Under the pieces are notes generated by a model. The model was not told the DNA's origin. It was given only the letters and a program-made list of their open reading frames with translations, and did no database searches. From Gambelia wislizenii (lineage: Eukaryota > Chordata > Lepidosauria > Squamata > Crotaphytidae), in NCBI GenBank assembly GCA_030847615.1, contig JAUMIR010000003.1:59443001-59507000 (forward strand): DNA of 64,000 bases, written 5' to 3'. A program made the position numbers and the translations under genes. Position 1 is the first letter of the stretch; each line of letters opens with the position of its first letter. Shown here piece by piece: positions 9,966 to 21,032 of the stretch.

Positions 9966-10084
9966 CCCGCCCAGTGACTGCATATGCTAATTTTTTCATG
10001 GCGGTACCCTTACTATACAGTTCTGTACTAATACTATGTTACCTGACCGATTTCTTTAGTCCTTACAGGGCTTTGCTAGTCAGC
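9966..10084 (+). other. DIRS 3' spacer
   Basis: A short noncoding stretch between the internal complementary region and the right inverted repeat. It is AT-richer than the ORFs. I see no AATAAA signal. Confidence 0.5.
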
Positions 10085-10216
10085 GAACTGGCCTCGTGGC
10101 TCCAGGATGGAGGAGATGAAGACAAAGAAATTTGAATATCAACAGGCTTGTCGTAACTTCCTGCTACACCTGGGCGGTGACTGACGAAACCCAGATGTGA
10201 AGGCCCCGTATCACCC
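10085..10216 (-). repeat. Right inverted terminal repeat of the DIRS element
   Basis: Reverse complement of 3881-4012 with about one difference. It is followed by about 43 bases unique to the right end (to 10259), which are represented in the internal complementary region. Confidence 0.93.
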
Positions 10217-10262
10217 CGTTCCCTCAAGAATGCACCTTCACGGTAAGTGACCAATGTGGCAT

Positions 10263-13200
10263 TTTTAGTAATCTCCCCTGCCTGTTGACTGTATCAATAT
10301 TCCACACAGGAATATTAAAAACTCATTAGCTGAGCTATAAGGGAATAAAATGTTCATCTCCCCATTGGTTAATGTAGATTTTTCTCTCATATAGTTAGAA
10401 TGTGTTCTGCAGTCAGACAGAAAGCTAGGTATTTCTTCCTTTGCTAATTTAATGCTTTTTAAAGGAAAGCATTCTTTAAAACATTCTAGACATACATGAA
10501 ATAATTTCTAAATGCTCTCATTTTAGTGGTTATGTCATTTCTAGTATTCTTGCAAAACACTATTACTTACAGAAGTAACCCACTCCTTCGTATTCTAATG
10601 AAGTGAACTCACTGCCTGGTAAAGAAATACATTTCCTGGAAAAATTGTTTTTTAAAAAAACACAAACCTGTTGCTGCTAAATAGCTTCAGACCCTTATTT
10701 TCACTAGACTTTGAATTATTATGTAAGCTGCAGGGAAATTGTTGGGGCTTACCTGAGAGTTAGAATTGCAGCCCTTGGTGCTTAGCTTTTCATCCTCTGC
10801 TGGTCCTTCTAGATTTATTTTCATTTTAACTTCGGGATGGTTTCATAAGGCAGGAAAGAGACTGCAGTGCTTGCTCCTTTTTGGCAAGGATGTTGGCTGG
10901 GAATTCATCTTCTCAGTTGGACTGCAGCAGAACCTATTTATGAAAGCTACAGTACAGTAGTCTGAAAGAGGTTTTATAGATTGGCTGCTCGGGGACCTCT
11001 TGAAAGGTAATACAAAATATTATTTTTTCTAAATATCAGCAGTGTTTGCTTTTTATCTTGAAGCACAAGTGAGAATTAACTGTACAGTAGAGAAGGGGAT
11101 TGTGTGTGCATGTGTTGTTCTCTTTTGTGTTTTCTTTCCTTTGGAAAGGCATCTGTTAAATCAAGAACTGATTATACAGTAGATGTGTATTTCTTTCCTA
11201 CTTGGGGAAAACTCAGCTTAGTACTGTTATATATACATATATATTGCTGTTTTATATTTGATCATATGTATTGGTCAGTTTGTTTTATCTTTAAATTTTC
11301 TTGCTGTTTCATACTATGACATTGTTGTTTTGTTAGCAGGATAATTTGTTTTGCAATTGTATTTTATAGTCTTATGTTTATTATTTCTTCCTTCCCTCTC
11401 TGTGTGCTTATGTATTTTCCTATTTTAGATTGTACCACTTTAGCAGGACCCAATGTTTTGTTTTGTTGCTTGTTTTAATGTAAAGCGCCATGTACATAGA
11501 TGACACTATATAAATAAACAACAACAATAATAATACTATCATGTTAAATATTGGTCTTCTTTTATCAATGGCAATGGAGATAGTGGGGCTAGGAATTTCA
11601 CACCATTTTCTGCAGCTTGTAATTAATTGGTGAACTCTATTGCCTTATAGCTTCTTTTTGCTAGCACAAATCCAGGGATTTTCACATTGCATGTGTGTAA
11701 AAGTGCAGCCAGCCTGTGCAATCTCACAGGCCAGCAGGTAAGTGCAAAATTGATTGAGTCAATACGTGTTGCAGATAGATATGACCACTGGTATACTCTC
11801 AGTGTCTGTCTGTGCTATATTAGGAGTACTGTCATTTATGATATGTAATCATCAGAGGAGTTCCCTGTGTGGATGGTTTGTGTAGCTTTCTGGATACAGG
11901 TTTGTTTTGTTTTCAGGTAGCTTCCTTTACCACTGTGTAGACAATCAGCATCAAATGCAGATGCAGGATGAGTCACTATTCTGTAAGGCTTTGCAGCTGG
12001 ATTGGAGTCTCAACCAGGGGAAAAAAATTAAGGCTCAATACTCAGTTGCCTTCCTCCCTGGGAATAAACCCCAGTGGCAGCTGGTAGCCCCCATGTCAGT
12101 GTATTAGTGAATACCCTGTGAGTTTAAGTCCACACTTTAGAAGAGTTACCCAATGTGCTGAATCTATTTTGTGGATAGGGTGTACTACCTTGGATAGCTC
12201 CTTTAAAAGCCTTTAAAGGACTAACTCAGACACCACTGGTAAGCTCCATTGAACTCAGTATAGGATTGCACTGCAGCTGTTATATCTCCTGAGCCACTAT
12301 TTCACATTTTCATTGACTGTATATTTGTTAGAAAATATTTGAAAAAACCTACTGTCATTATCAAGACATTCTGGTGGCATCAGTGAGTATGTAGGTCCAA
12401 AGTAAATTGAATGAAGCAGGACTAGCAGTCAGACAATGGTTCTTGTCAATATGGTTGCTGCGCTCCTAAACTTCGGACCATTTTTTAGCCATTCTGTCTA
12501 AAAATAGTGTAGACGTGACATTTCTCCCTTGTTACTGATCGTGCATGAGAGCATTCCCCGACTTACCAGGCAGCACCATTTGCAGCCTGCAGCATCAAGT
12601 GGACAGTGATGGCAGGTACCATGATCTGCAGTGCCTCCAGCTTTTCCCCAGAAGCCTCTGTGGTTTTTGCAGCCTTTGGGAAGGAGCAGGAAAGACAGCT
12701 AATCAAATGCAGTTGGCTGGTTGAGCTAGGGCTAGGAAGCTGAGCAGAGGCTTCACTCTGGTCTGCTTCCCAGCCATATAAAGAGGCTGCACCCATGCTG
12801 GCAACCAGTTGGCTCTTGGACATCATCTCACCTGTCCTCCCTCATTTTCTGGAGTGTTTTCTGGGATGTTGTTGGGTTCATAAATTATGTATCTTACTGA
12901 CAGCATTTTTCATCATAACTTTAGGCAGCTTTGGCGTGAGAGCTGGATTCACAGTTTTGGGAGTCCCCTTAATGGGGGTGTAGGCAGCCAGAGTCAAGCC
13001 CAGCTTCAGGGCCTCATTCCCAGGTGGCAAGGAAGCCACACAGTGGCTTTTGCCCAAGTGGATTCCCATGGTTGTCATTTCTTAAGTACCCAGCAGGAAG
13101 TCTGGGGAAGCCAGTTTCCACTGGCCACCCTGCAGGTTGACTGATGGCTGGATCCAGGGCTATGCTGGGCAAAGCCTCTGCAGCTGTAACCAATAAAGTT

Positions 13201-13806
13201 TTAGCCTCTTGTCTTTCCAGAAATGTTATCTGTGTTATTGCAGAGCCCCACATTTGTGTTGGGTCCACAATACTAGTTTGTTCTGTTGATAAATAACCAA
13301 TATCTGGTAGTATCTGTACCACTGGATGCATGGTACAGGAGGGAAGAACTAGGAGTAAAGCTCCCAGAGGCAAATGTGTTTGTTTGAGTCTGCAATTGCT
13401 TTGCTATTGGTAATTGTATCAAAACAAAAACAAATTATATCTGAATAGATTGAGGAGGCTGGGACAGCAAAAGGGTGAAATTAAAGAGTAAGAACAAGGG
13501 AAAGATTATTTACCTCTGACAGAAGATGCTGTGGAATCTAAGCTGTGGAATAGCCAAGGAGCTGTATATCTACTTACTTGGCTTTGTTTGGCAGCTGGGA
13601 GTTGAAAGACCAAACTGCTGAGGAGCAGGAGATAAGGGAGGAGGAGTGATGAAAGAGGAGAAGTTGTGATTGATTTTTAAGAACCTGTGATTGGGTTCCT
13701 AGCACAGCTGTAATGTCTTGCATTATGGTTTTACATCAACCACGCTTGCTATGCTTATGGTGTACTCATAGTCAACTCCGTTCTTGCTGTTAATCTCTAT
13801 TCCTTT
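10263..13806. other. Noncoding stretch with a short LINE tail
   Basis: No supported gene. At about 11440-11540 a tail of the type TGTAAAGCGCC...TATAAATAAA followed by a CAA/TAA-type simple repeat resembles the 3' end of an L2-type LINE or of a SINE sharing that tail. Around 12540-13290 the composition is more balanced, with a TATA-like TATAAAG at 12777 and AATAAAG at 13190, but no paired ends were found. Confidence 0.45.
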
Positions 13807-13814
13807 GTTTACAC

Positions 13815-14190
13815 CAGTGGTTTTTAACCTGTGGTCTGGGGACCTCCAGGGGGCCGTGATGTCCTCACAGGAAAGCCTGAAGGCTGCTTGGCCCACTTCC
13901 TGCCTGCCACATGACAGAAGCCAAGGCAAATTTGGCTTGGCCTGCACATTACCATTCAATCTACTCTAGCCACAAACTTGCAGGAAGGAGCAGGAGAAAA
14001 GTCTTCCCTCCCCCTCCAGTGCCTCTGAGGGAAGGTTTAATGGATAATGTTATTGTATTATTCTTATTGTTATCAGGTGTTGTTGTTGTTGTTATTAAGG
14101 TTTTAAATCTTGAGTTAAGTCTTAGGGGTCCATAGCAACACAAGATATTTAAAGGGGGGGCCCTGGTAAAGAAAAGATTAAGAGCCACTG
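13815..14190 (+). mobile_element. hAT-type MITE, copy 1
   Basis: The ends are inverted CAGTGGTTnTTAACCT-type repeats, typical of hAT/Charlie elements. The flanks GTTTACAC (13807-13814) and ATTTACAT (14191-14198) form an 8-bp target duplication with two differences. Related copies lie at 23516-23910 (same orientation) and 42366-42727 (inverted). No transposase is encoded. Confidence 0.85.
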
Positions 14191-14214
14191 ATTTACATTA
14201 TTGGAGTGTGTGCT

Positions 14215-15279
14215 ATTGTTATTGTTATTGCTCCATAATGCCTTTGGTTTCAAAAGCATGATTTTTTGGCCAGCTATTTGTTATCTTTACCTGTGGTCAC
14301 TGAGACTTGGTTATCAATGGACAATTCTGTCCCTTTGGTGCCTCTTAAAGCACATGGCTTTTCTTGTGTGCACTGTCCTCCAATGGTAAACTGGGGAGGG
14401 GGAACTGTGATAATTTATAAGATGGTAATTGCCCGCTATGCCCTTGTCATGAATGGTGATATTTCATTAACATCTTTTGAAGTGACAATGCGACAAATAG
14501 GTCCTCCCCCAGTGGCGATAGCCAGGATTTACAAACCCCCTGGAATGAATGGGGACTTCCTGAAGAATTCTTAGAGTGGTTATCTACATTTGTGTTTTTA
14601 AATCCTGTTCATGTTATTTGTGGGGACTTAAATATTCATAGAGATACTTCTTCATTTTCTCAGGATTTTTTCTGTCTCCTGGAAGTTTTTAATCTATAAA
14701 TGATGTAAACTCCTCCCATTAATGTACAGTAGCTGCAGGGACTTTGGATTTGTACCTGTTTAGAAACCTAGATATTGAGCTGGATGAGGTTATAGATGCA
14801 AGGGTATCAGATCATTCCCTGGTATCCTGCAAAGTTAAGATATCACCTTCTCCTTCTCCTGCTATACAAGTGAAGTATTGTCAGGATTTATCAAGGATTT
14901 TTCTCTCAAGCCCTTAGTCAGTTACCCAGTGATGTTTTAGGCCTAACTATGGAGCAGTGGAAAAGCAAATGGATGAATCGGGTACCAGGGATTGAGATGG
15001 AGTTGACAGACACACTACTGGACCAGAGCTTTGTGGAGGATGCATTAGATCCAGACGCTCTGGCTAACCAATTTAACACTGTAACAAAAACTCCTCTAAA
15101 AGTTGTGGCACCATCAGGAACTCACTTAGTCATACAGTGCCAACCAAGATCTTGGCTATATGCAGAGCTGCGTATGGAACGAACTATTGTGTATCAGTTT
15201 GAAAGGTGGTGCATGCAGAATCCATCAGTCATGTTGTTTCAGAGGTTGAGGACTGCTTGTGCAACTTACTTTTCTCATG
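14215..15279 (+). mobile_element. L2-type LINE, endonuclease part, decayed
   Basis: Fragments of an apurinic-type endonuclease are readable across shifted frames: Thr-Glu-Thr-Trp-Leu near 14300, Cys-Gly-Asp-Leu-Asn-Ile-His near 14620, and Ser-Asp-His-Ser-Leu-Val near 14810. These are the motifs of L2-clade LINEs. The ORF is broken by several frameshifts. A separate L2 3' end interrupts it at 15280, and it resumes at 15904. Confidence 0.75.
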
Positions 15280-15903
15280 ATAGTGTCTGCTATCAACTTC
15301 GGCTAATATACCAGCTGCACCCTTTCCTGGAAATCGGGGACCTCGAAACTGTGGTACATGCTCTGGTAACCTCCCGTCTCGACTTCTGTAATGTGCTTTA
15401 CATGGGGCTACCCTTGTGCTTGACTTGGAAACTTCAGCTAGTTCAGAACATGGCAGCTAGGTTGATTTCTGGCGTTTCCAGAAGAGAGCTGCTTATTAGT
15501 TTCTGGGCACAGTACAAGGTGTTGGTTATGACCTTTAAAACCCGACATGGCTTGGGTCCAACTTACCTCTGGGACTGCCTCCTCCAGATTATGGAATGGC
15601 CTGCCGGACGAGATCCGTCAAAAAAGCTGTCAAGACGGATCTTTTCCGGCAGGCCTTTCCCGAATAGCTATCCTGGCCCAAAGATTTGGCTGTCTTTTCC
15701 CTTGAGCTGCCATTGAATTGTTCCATTTTTTTCTCTTTTTAATTATTTTATGTTTTAAATCTTTTCTAATTTAATATTGCTTTAAAGGGTGGGTAGGTTA
15801 GGGTACTGATGTACTTATGGAGTTTTTATGCTGTAAGCCACCCTGATTGTGTTCCAGAGGGGTGGGATAGAAATTATTATTATTATTATTATTATTATTA
15901 TTG
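15280..15903 (+). mobile_element. L2 3' end inserted into an older L2 copy
   Basis: This encodes the C-terminal L2 ORF2 block (Leu-Val-Gln-Asn-Met-Ala-Ala-Arg-Leu and a Phe-Lys/Val-Leu-Val-Met-Thr-type segment), followed by a 3' UTR ending in (TTA)n at 15876-15901. Upstream and downstream sequence belong to one other L2 copy, so this 5'-truncated copy is nested. The exact left boundary is uncertain by tens of bases. Confidence 0.7.
15876..15901 (+). repeat. (TTA)n microsatellite at an L2 3' end
   Basis: Nearly perfect trinucleotide repeat terminating the L2 insertion; L2-clade LINEs end in short repeats rather than poly(A). Confidence 0.9.
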
Positions 15904-17235
15904 TGTAGATGAATTTCAGCAGTCCTATTTGCAGGAGAAGTTCAATATGCCTCATCAGTTATTTTCCACCTTTAATACCTTAATGAGTCAAGTAGCTGGC
16001 TGTGATGAGGGTCTTTTAGTTCAAAATCTCCCTGTAAGTGACTTGGCCACTTTCTTTGTTCAGAAGGTTATCTCACTTGTTAATTCATTTTTGGTGGATG
16101 GCTCTCCATCTCCATTGCCACCCATTGATTTACTACAGCCATTGGCCCAGTTCTATGTCTTTACCATCATGGGCAGAGTTTCATTTTACCCCTCTTACAG
16201 AATCAGTTATGGGTCAGATTGTATTGTCTTCTTCCCCCACTTCCTGCCCTATTGACCCTTTCCCTTTCTTTCCTTATCCAGTCCTCTTATCTCTGCTTCT
16301 GCCTTACATAACCCACTTGGTGAATTGTTCTTTTTCATGGGACATTTTCCTTGGCTGCTTTAATCACGCTGCCTTGTGTCCTCCATTAAAGAAACCTTCT
16401 TTGGATCCTTCCCTTTGTGCTAACTATCATCCTGTGGCTCTTCCCATTTCTCTCCAGATTTTTGGAGCGAGCTGCACTCTTCCAGTTGATGCCTTATTTG
16501 ACTACACACATGATCTTCTTGACCCATTTCAATCAAGGTTTCATATAGGGCACTCCACTGAAACAGCTTTGATGCATGTAGTAAATTATATTCTAGTGGT
16601 GAAGATTCAGTACCAAACATCTTTGTTGATCCTATTGGATCTTTCTGCAGACTTTGACAGTTTGAACCATCAGATTTTACAACTACAGTTGGCATCATTG
16701 GGAATAACAGGGAATGCTCTGTCCTGGTTTAAATCTCTTTTTTTGTCTGATCATTCCTCTTCTGTTTAATTTTGGGGATCTATGTCAAAAGCTTTTTCTG
16801 CAACTGTAGCAATGCTACAAGGAAGAGTTTTGTGTCCTCTTCTTTTTTCATTATATACCCTCCCTCTTGGATTTTTTTTAATTTCAGATGTCACATTTAT
16901 GCAGATGACACACAGATTTTCCAGAGTTTTCAATTAATTGATGCCTCTGTGTGGAAGTCCATGATGGTTTGCTTGTGATTTTTTAATTTTGTTTTTGGTT
17001 TTTTTGTGGATGACAACCCACTGTCTTCAGCTGAATGTGGAAAAAACAGAGATATTGTTGTTTTAGCCTGACTGTGCAGTACTCTTTTGTGCCCTGCACT
17101 ATATTTACAGGGTTGCACAGTGGTTCCTGTTTTGGCTGTCAGGAACCTCAGAGTCCTGCTGGATGACTATTTATCCCTGCGCTCCTTTATCGGGGAGATA
17201 GCAAAGACATATAATTTCCATCTCTTGAACATTTG
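15904..17235 (+). mobile_element. L2-type LINE, reverse transcriptase part, decayed
   Basis: Continuation of the copy interrupted at 15280. RT signatures are readable in several frames: Asp-Pro-Phe-Gln-Ser near 16520, His-Ser-Thr-Glu-Thr-Ala near 16555, Leu-Leu-Asp-Leu-Ser-Ala near 16640, and a Tyr-Ala-Asp-Asp-Thr-Gln box at about 16900. Frameshifts and stops make it a fossil. Confidence 0.75.
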
Positions 17236-17239
17236 CCAA

Positions 17240-17836
17240 TTTGCTCCACCTTGAATCTGGCCTGATAAGGCCACACTATGTGTAGCCTTATCCCCAAATC
17301 TGGTGCGATAAGGCTACATGGTGTATGGCTCTATCTGCACCAAATTTGGGCCATACTACCATCATCTAGGTTTTAAAAGCTGTAGTGTGAACATTGCATC
17401 CACTCTGGATTCAGGTGGTAAGGAGGCAGGACAAGTGCTGCTTGACAGGTGACACCATTCCCCCCCCCTCTTTGGCACCACTTCCTCATCCCAGTATTGG
17501 CCAGGAAGGCAAAGCCTTGGTGCAGTCACTCACTCTGAGGAAGGATCGCATGGCTGGCTGCTTTATTCTGTCCTCAGAGTGAGTGACTGCATGCCAGCTG
17601 CGACAGCACTGAAAAGAGGAAAATGGTGCCATGGAGGTTCCTGGAGGTAAAAATCTGGATGATTCATTATGTAGGCAAGCCTAGCAACAAGCGGTTCAGA
17701 TTTAAGCTTTGGCCAGGTAAGGTGTGGCACTTAAATCTGGGCCAGAGTAGTCCAAATTTCATGCAGCGCAGGTCTGGGTTAAAGTAGTTAGAATTTCAAT
17801 TGTATTTTTACCCCCTGTGTAGATAAGCCCTTTGTT
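17240..17836. mobile_element. Probable Harbinger-like MITE nested in L2
   Basis: This segment separates the L2 RT region from an L2 tail (17837-17915). Its right end, read on the minus strand, begins GGGCTTATCTACACAGGGG, close to the ends of the elements at 38633 and 62229. The left end is not clearly paired, so it is either diverged or truncated. It contains an exact 20-base inverted repeat (about 17521-17540 and 17571-17590). Confidence 0.4.
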
Positions 17837-17915
17837 TTTGATTGTATATGTTTGAGTTTCCACCCTTTGGAGGAAAGGGCATTATAAATTAATGTTGTTG
17901 TTGCTGTTGTTGTTG
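17837..17915 (+). mobile_element. L2 3' tail
   Basis: It has the L2 3'-UTR pattern of a gene-end motif, an ATTATAAATTAAT block and a GTT simple repeat. It probably belongs to the L2 copy at 14215-17235. Confidence 0.5.
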
Positions 17916-19104
17916 TTGTTTTGTTATGCTGTGTATTAACTTAAATCAATAAGCCATCTTTCTTTTGTGTACACAGGTTATTTGAAGCTGGCTTTCAATA
18001 ACTGCCTGGCAGTTGGCCACTAACCTAAGGCTAAAGTACAGTTTCTTCCTGGCATTGTAACTGCCTTTCTCAGATGCCAGGCATGTACTTCCAAATGTTC
18101 AGAATGTGTGGTAGGGGGAGGGGTGGAAAATAACTGCATCTCTTGCCCTGTTACACCACTTGTCCACCCCACTGCATATTGGTGAGGAGCAAAAATAGAG
18201 CCTTCCAGTCCAGAGCAGGTTAGTGAAAGGGATAATGACATCATAAAACAGGAGGTACAGTAGCTGAATCCTGTCTTATGTTTCAGAGGTTCTAGAGGGA
18301 TAGGCATAGACTCTAGGCAAAATCCTAGCAATGTTTTCTTATCAGATGCATAGCCTTCTACATGTTTTGCTTAGGCTTCTTTGAACAGTCAGGTGAGGTG
18401 CATGCTTATGTGGGAAGCAGCTAACTGCAAAGCTGTTGTCTGAAGAATCCTAAAGTTTGTTCCTTTTGTTTTTACTTTAGCTTCATGCTGATACACAAAT
18501 AGATTAGACTATTTTTGCCTTTTTAGCTTTCAGAAAAAATAATATCGTATGAAGTCTGTAGACAGCTTGAGCTGCATCTCTAAACACACTTTATTTGTAA
18601 GTAGGTACATTAATTTGAAAGTGGTGAGATTTCTTTAAAAGGTAACTTTATATGCCATCTGTGAATAGTTTGAGTTACATCTAGAAGCACAGTTTAAGTA
18701 AATCTTTGTTTGAAAGAAGTGGGATCTGAAAAAGTAGATTTTGCTTGGGATAAAGTACCAAGGATTTTTTGATTCCTATTAGTGCAGGGATCTATATCTT
18801 TTTTCATTTAACCTGATCTTGATTGGATGAAGATAATATAGTTCAGTGACCAAACATGCAGATACCTGGCTTGTGTCTCACTGTTGAGGTGTGGGTAGTT
18901 AAAAAGAGCTCTTGCCCCTCTAAGTGTACAGCTTTAGTGAATCATTCCCATGTATGCAACCTTACTTTAGCAGTGCTGACATAACATTGCCAAGTTATAA
19001 TTTCATTATATTTTAAGGTTAATTTCACAATAAGAGTTCTATCAGTTATAAAAAAACAACCCAAAGACAAATCAGTTAAATGGCAAACCTTTTGGCCATT
19101 AAAG
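17916..19104. other. Noncoding, with a diverged tandem duplication
   Basis: No gene recognised. At about 18550-18735 two adjacent segments of roughly 90 bases resemble each other (shared pattern CTGT..A.AG.TTGAG.T.CATCT), which suggests an old local duplication. Confidence 0.45.
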
Positions 19105-19778
19105 TACTGTATACAGTATAATCAAATGTAAGTCTAGAAATTTAAGTAAAAAAATCAACCCAAAAATACTGGGTCGATTTATCCATGGGTCAATGTATGT
19201 ACTGTACCTTAACTCATATTACAAAAGAAACCACACCCTTCTCTGAGTAGAGTGGCAGAAGGTGAAAGCTTAGCCTGTCCTGGAAGAATCCAAAAGAAGC
19301 ATCGACTCTCTCTGCCACAGCACTGGTTCTGGCCTTCTTGAATGCCTGGATAGGAAAATGGTGATGGCAACAGCTCTTTGGCACTTCCCCTCAAAGGAAT
19401 GCTGAGAGAGTAGAGGGGATCAGTGCTTCTCTTAGGTTCTCCTGAAAAGGACTTCACCATTATACTCAAAGAAGATGATGTTATTTATTTATTTATTTAT
19501 TTTATGATAGTAATTCTGTACCTTAACTTTTATCCAAAAAGGAACCATCCCTTTCTCTGAGTAGAGTGGTGAAAAGCCTTTTTGAATGCCTGGATGGCAA
19601 AATGGCAATGGCAGCAGCCAGTAGCAGCTGGCCACCTGAGACAGCACTGGTGCTTTACTCTCTCCATAGAATGACCCTTGACTTATCCACGGCTCATATC
19701 AAAATGCATAATTTTGGCCCCCAAATCTGCCCTTGACTTATACATAAAGTCAACTTATATACAAGTATTTACAGTATG
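19105..19778. mobile_element. Tigger-like nonautonomous DNA transposon
   Basis: The right side reads GACTTATA..AAGTCAACTTATATACAAGTATTTACAGTA, a common terminal motif of pogo/Tigger-type MITEs in reptiles, and the left side has a related AATACTGGGTCGATTTATCC block. Inside, two related blocks (about 19195-19360 and 19515-19625) repeat the AGTAGAGTGG...AATGCCTGGAT pattern. A TTTA/TTAT microsatellite lies at 19480-19503. Exact ends are uncertain. Confidence 0.45.
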
Positions 19779-19779
19779 T

Positions 19780-19895
19780 TGCTGTTAATTGCCATCAAGT
19801 AGACTTTGACTTATGGTGACCCTATGAATGAGAGACCTCTAGGTTACCCTGTTATCAACAGCCAAGCTCAGATCTTGCAAACTCAGATTAAAGCA
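19780..19895 (-). mobile_element. SINE-related tail fragment
   Basis: It contains the pattern GCCATCAAGTAGACTTTGACTT...GTGACCCTATGAATGAGAGACCTC, a dispersed SINE/LINE tail sequence common in reptiles, here as a fragment. Confidence 0.4.
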
Positions 19896-20090
19896 TACTT
19901 GTGTTATTAACTAAGACAATGCCTTCAAAATATTTCACCAGTCTTATAAGACAGGTGGGATAAAATGCAAATACAGTTTTTAAATGTCAGTGGGAACCAC
20001 CAGTCTAGATAGGGAAAGGAAATGGGGGGAAACTATGGAGGGAAGCTTGCAGTGTGGTCTGTGGAAAAGTCATGCCTCCCATCTCTGGTG

Positions 20091-20300
20091 GCGCAATGGT
20101 TAAATGCCAGTACTGCAGCCACAACATTATGAGTTCTATCCCAGAAGACTCCAAGGTTGACTCAGCCTTCCATCTTTCCGTAGGTCGGTAAAATGAGTAC
20201 CCAGCTTGTTGGGAGCAATTAGCTAACACATTGTAAATTGCTTAGGGAGTGCTTTGCACTGATAAACAATATAGAAATATCAATGATATGGCTATTGCTA
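20091..20300 (+). mobile_element. tRNA-derived SINE
   Basis: It starts with a tRNA-like A-box region (GGTGGCGCAATGGTTAAATG), has a weak B box, then GTAGGTCGGTAAAATGAGTACCCAGC and an L2-type tail (AAATTGCTTAGGGAGTGCTTTG...). This is the usual plan of squamate tRNA/L2-tailed SINEs. Confidence 0.65.
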
Positions 20301-20302
<2 letters not shown>

Positions 20303-20339
<37 letters not shown>

Positions 20340-20340
20340 A
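20303..20340 (+). repeat. (TC)n(TG)n microsatellite
   Basis: About 12 TC units followed by about six TG units, between two SINEs. Confidence 0.95.
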
Positions 20341-20540
20341 TGCCTTCAAGTCACCTGTTGACTTACAGCGACCCCCATGAATTTCATTGGGTTTTCTTAA
20401 GCACAGAATACTCAGAGGTGGTTTTGCCAATTTCTTTCTTTGACATATAGCCAACAGCACATGGTACTAGTTGGCAGTCTCCCATCCAGGTACTAACCAG
20501 AGTTGACCCTGCTTAGCTTCCAAGATCAGATGGGGTCTGT
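20341..20540 (-). mobile_element. 5S-rRNA-derived Sauria SINE
   Basis: Read on the minus strand, 20540 to about 20460 is a diverged 5S rRNA head, including the AGCTAAGCAGGGTC box and the GGATGGGAG box of the 5S internal promoter. It is followed by the Bov-B-type tail (GACTTGAAGGC at 20341-20352). It is not a functional 5S gene. Confidence 0.8.
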
Positions 20541-20893
20541 TGCCTTTAGGATGTGTTCCAAAACTCAAATCTGGTTTTTAGATTAACAGAAATAACCCAT
20601 AAGAGGCAAGCTGGTTGTGAACACACCCGGAGAGGATGACTGTTCACCAGGGATCGAGCAGCTGATAGATTTACTTGATAGTGGTTGCTGCTTTTAAAAC
20701 AAAATACACAAAATGTAATCAGGCAGCAAATGTTTAAACTATTTTCAGAAAAAGTTTTATAAAACTGCAGGTGTCAAGGAATATTTTCAAAGAGGCTTCA
20801 CTCTTTATCTGTCATATAAGAGGGAATGCCTCTTCCAAGAAAGCACCTGTGTTTCCTCGAAGACAATCTTTCCTATCTAGCTGCCCTCCAGAA

Positions 20894-20992
20894 TTGGGAG
20901 TTCACACAATAACTGAACATTTAATAAGATTTATTACCTTATATTAATGGTACAATTTTACTTTTAGTTTTCTTTTAGGGCAGATGGGAGTT
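20894..20992 (+). repeat. Tandem duplication, unit 1
   Basis: About 95 bases (GGGAGTTCA.. to ..TTTTCTTTTAGGGCAG) are repeated directly after, as unit 2, starting near 20985. Unit 2 is split by an L1 insertion and resumes at 21936-21990. Unit 1 ends in a pyrimidine tract plus AG that resembles a splice acceptor, as does unit 2. Confidence 0.6.
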
Positions 20993-21032
20993 CAACAATG
21001 ACTGCATATTTAACAAGATTTTATTACCTTAT

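Larger units (their letters stand above)
3866..10262 (+). mobile_element. Complete DIRS-type tyrosine-recombinase retrotransposon
   Basis: All hallmarks of a DIRS element are visible in order: inverted terminal repeats (3881-4012 and 10085-10216), a gag-like ORF1, an ORF2 with reverse transcriptase, RNase H and a Dam-methylase-like region, a tyrosine recombinase ORF, and an internal complementary region (9873-9965) that is the reverse complement of the left end followed by the right end. The three ORFs have no internal stops or frameshifts. The inverted repeats differ at about one position over 132 bases, so the copy is young and may be active. The trinucleotide CAT is present at both outer junctions (3866-3868 and 10260-10262) and no longer target duplication is seen, which fits recombinase-mediated integration of a circular intermediate. 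Base composition is clearly more GC-rich than the flanks. Confidence 0.95.

Noticed and set aside
12540..13290. Possible solo LTR (TATA-like box at 12777, AATAAAG at 13190)
   Set aside because: No paired TG...CA ends, target duplication or primer-binding site could be found; motifs alone are too weak.
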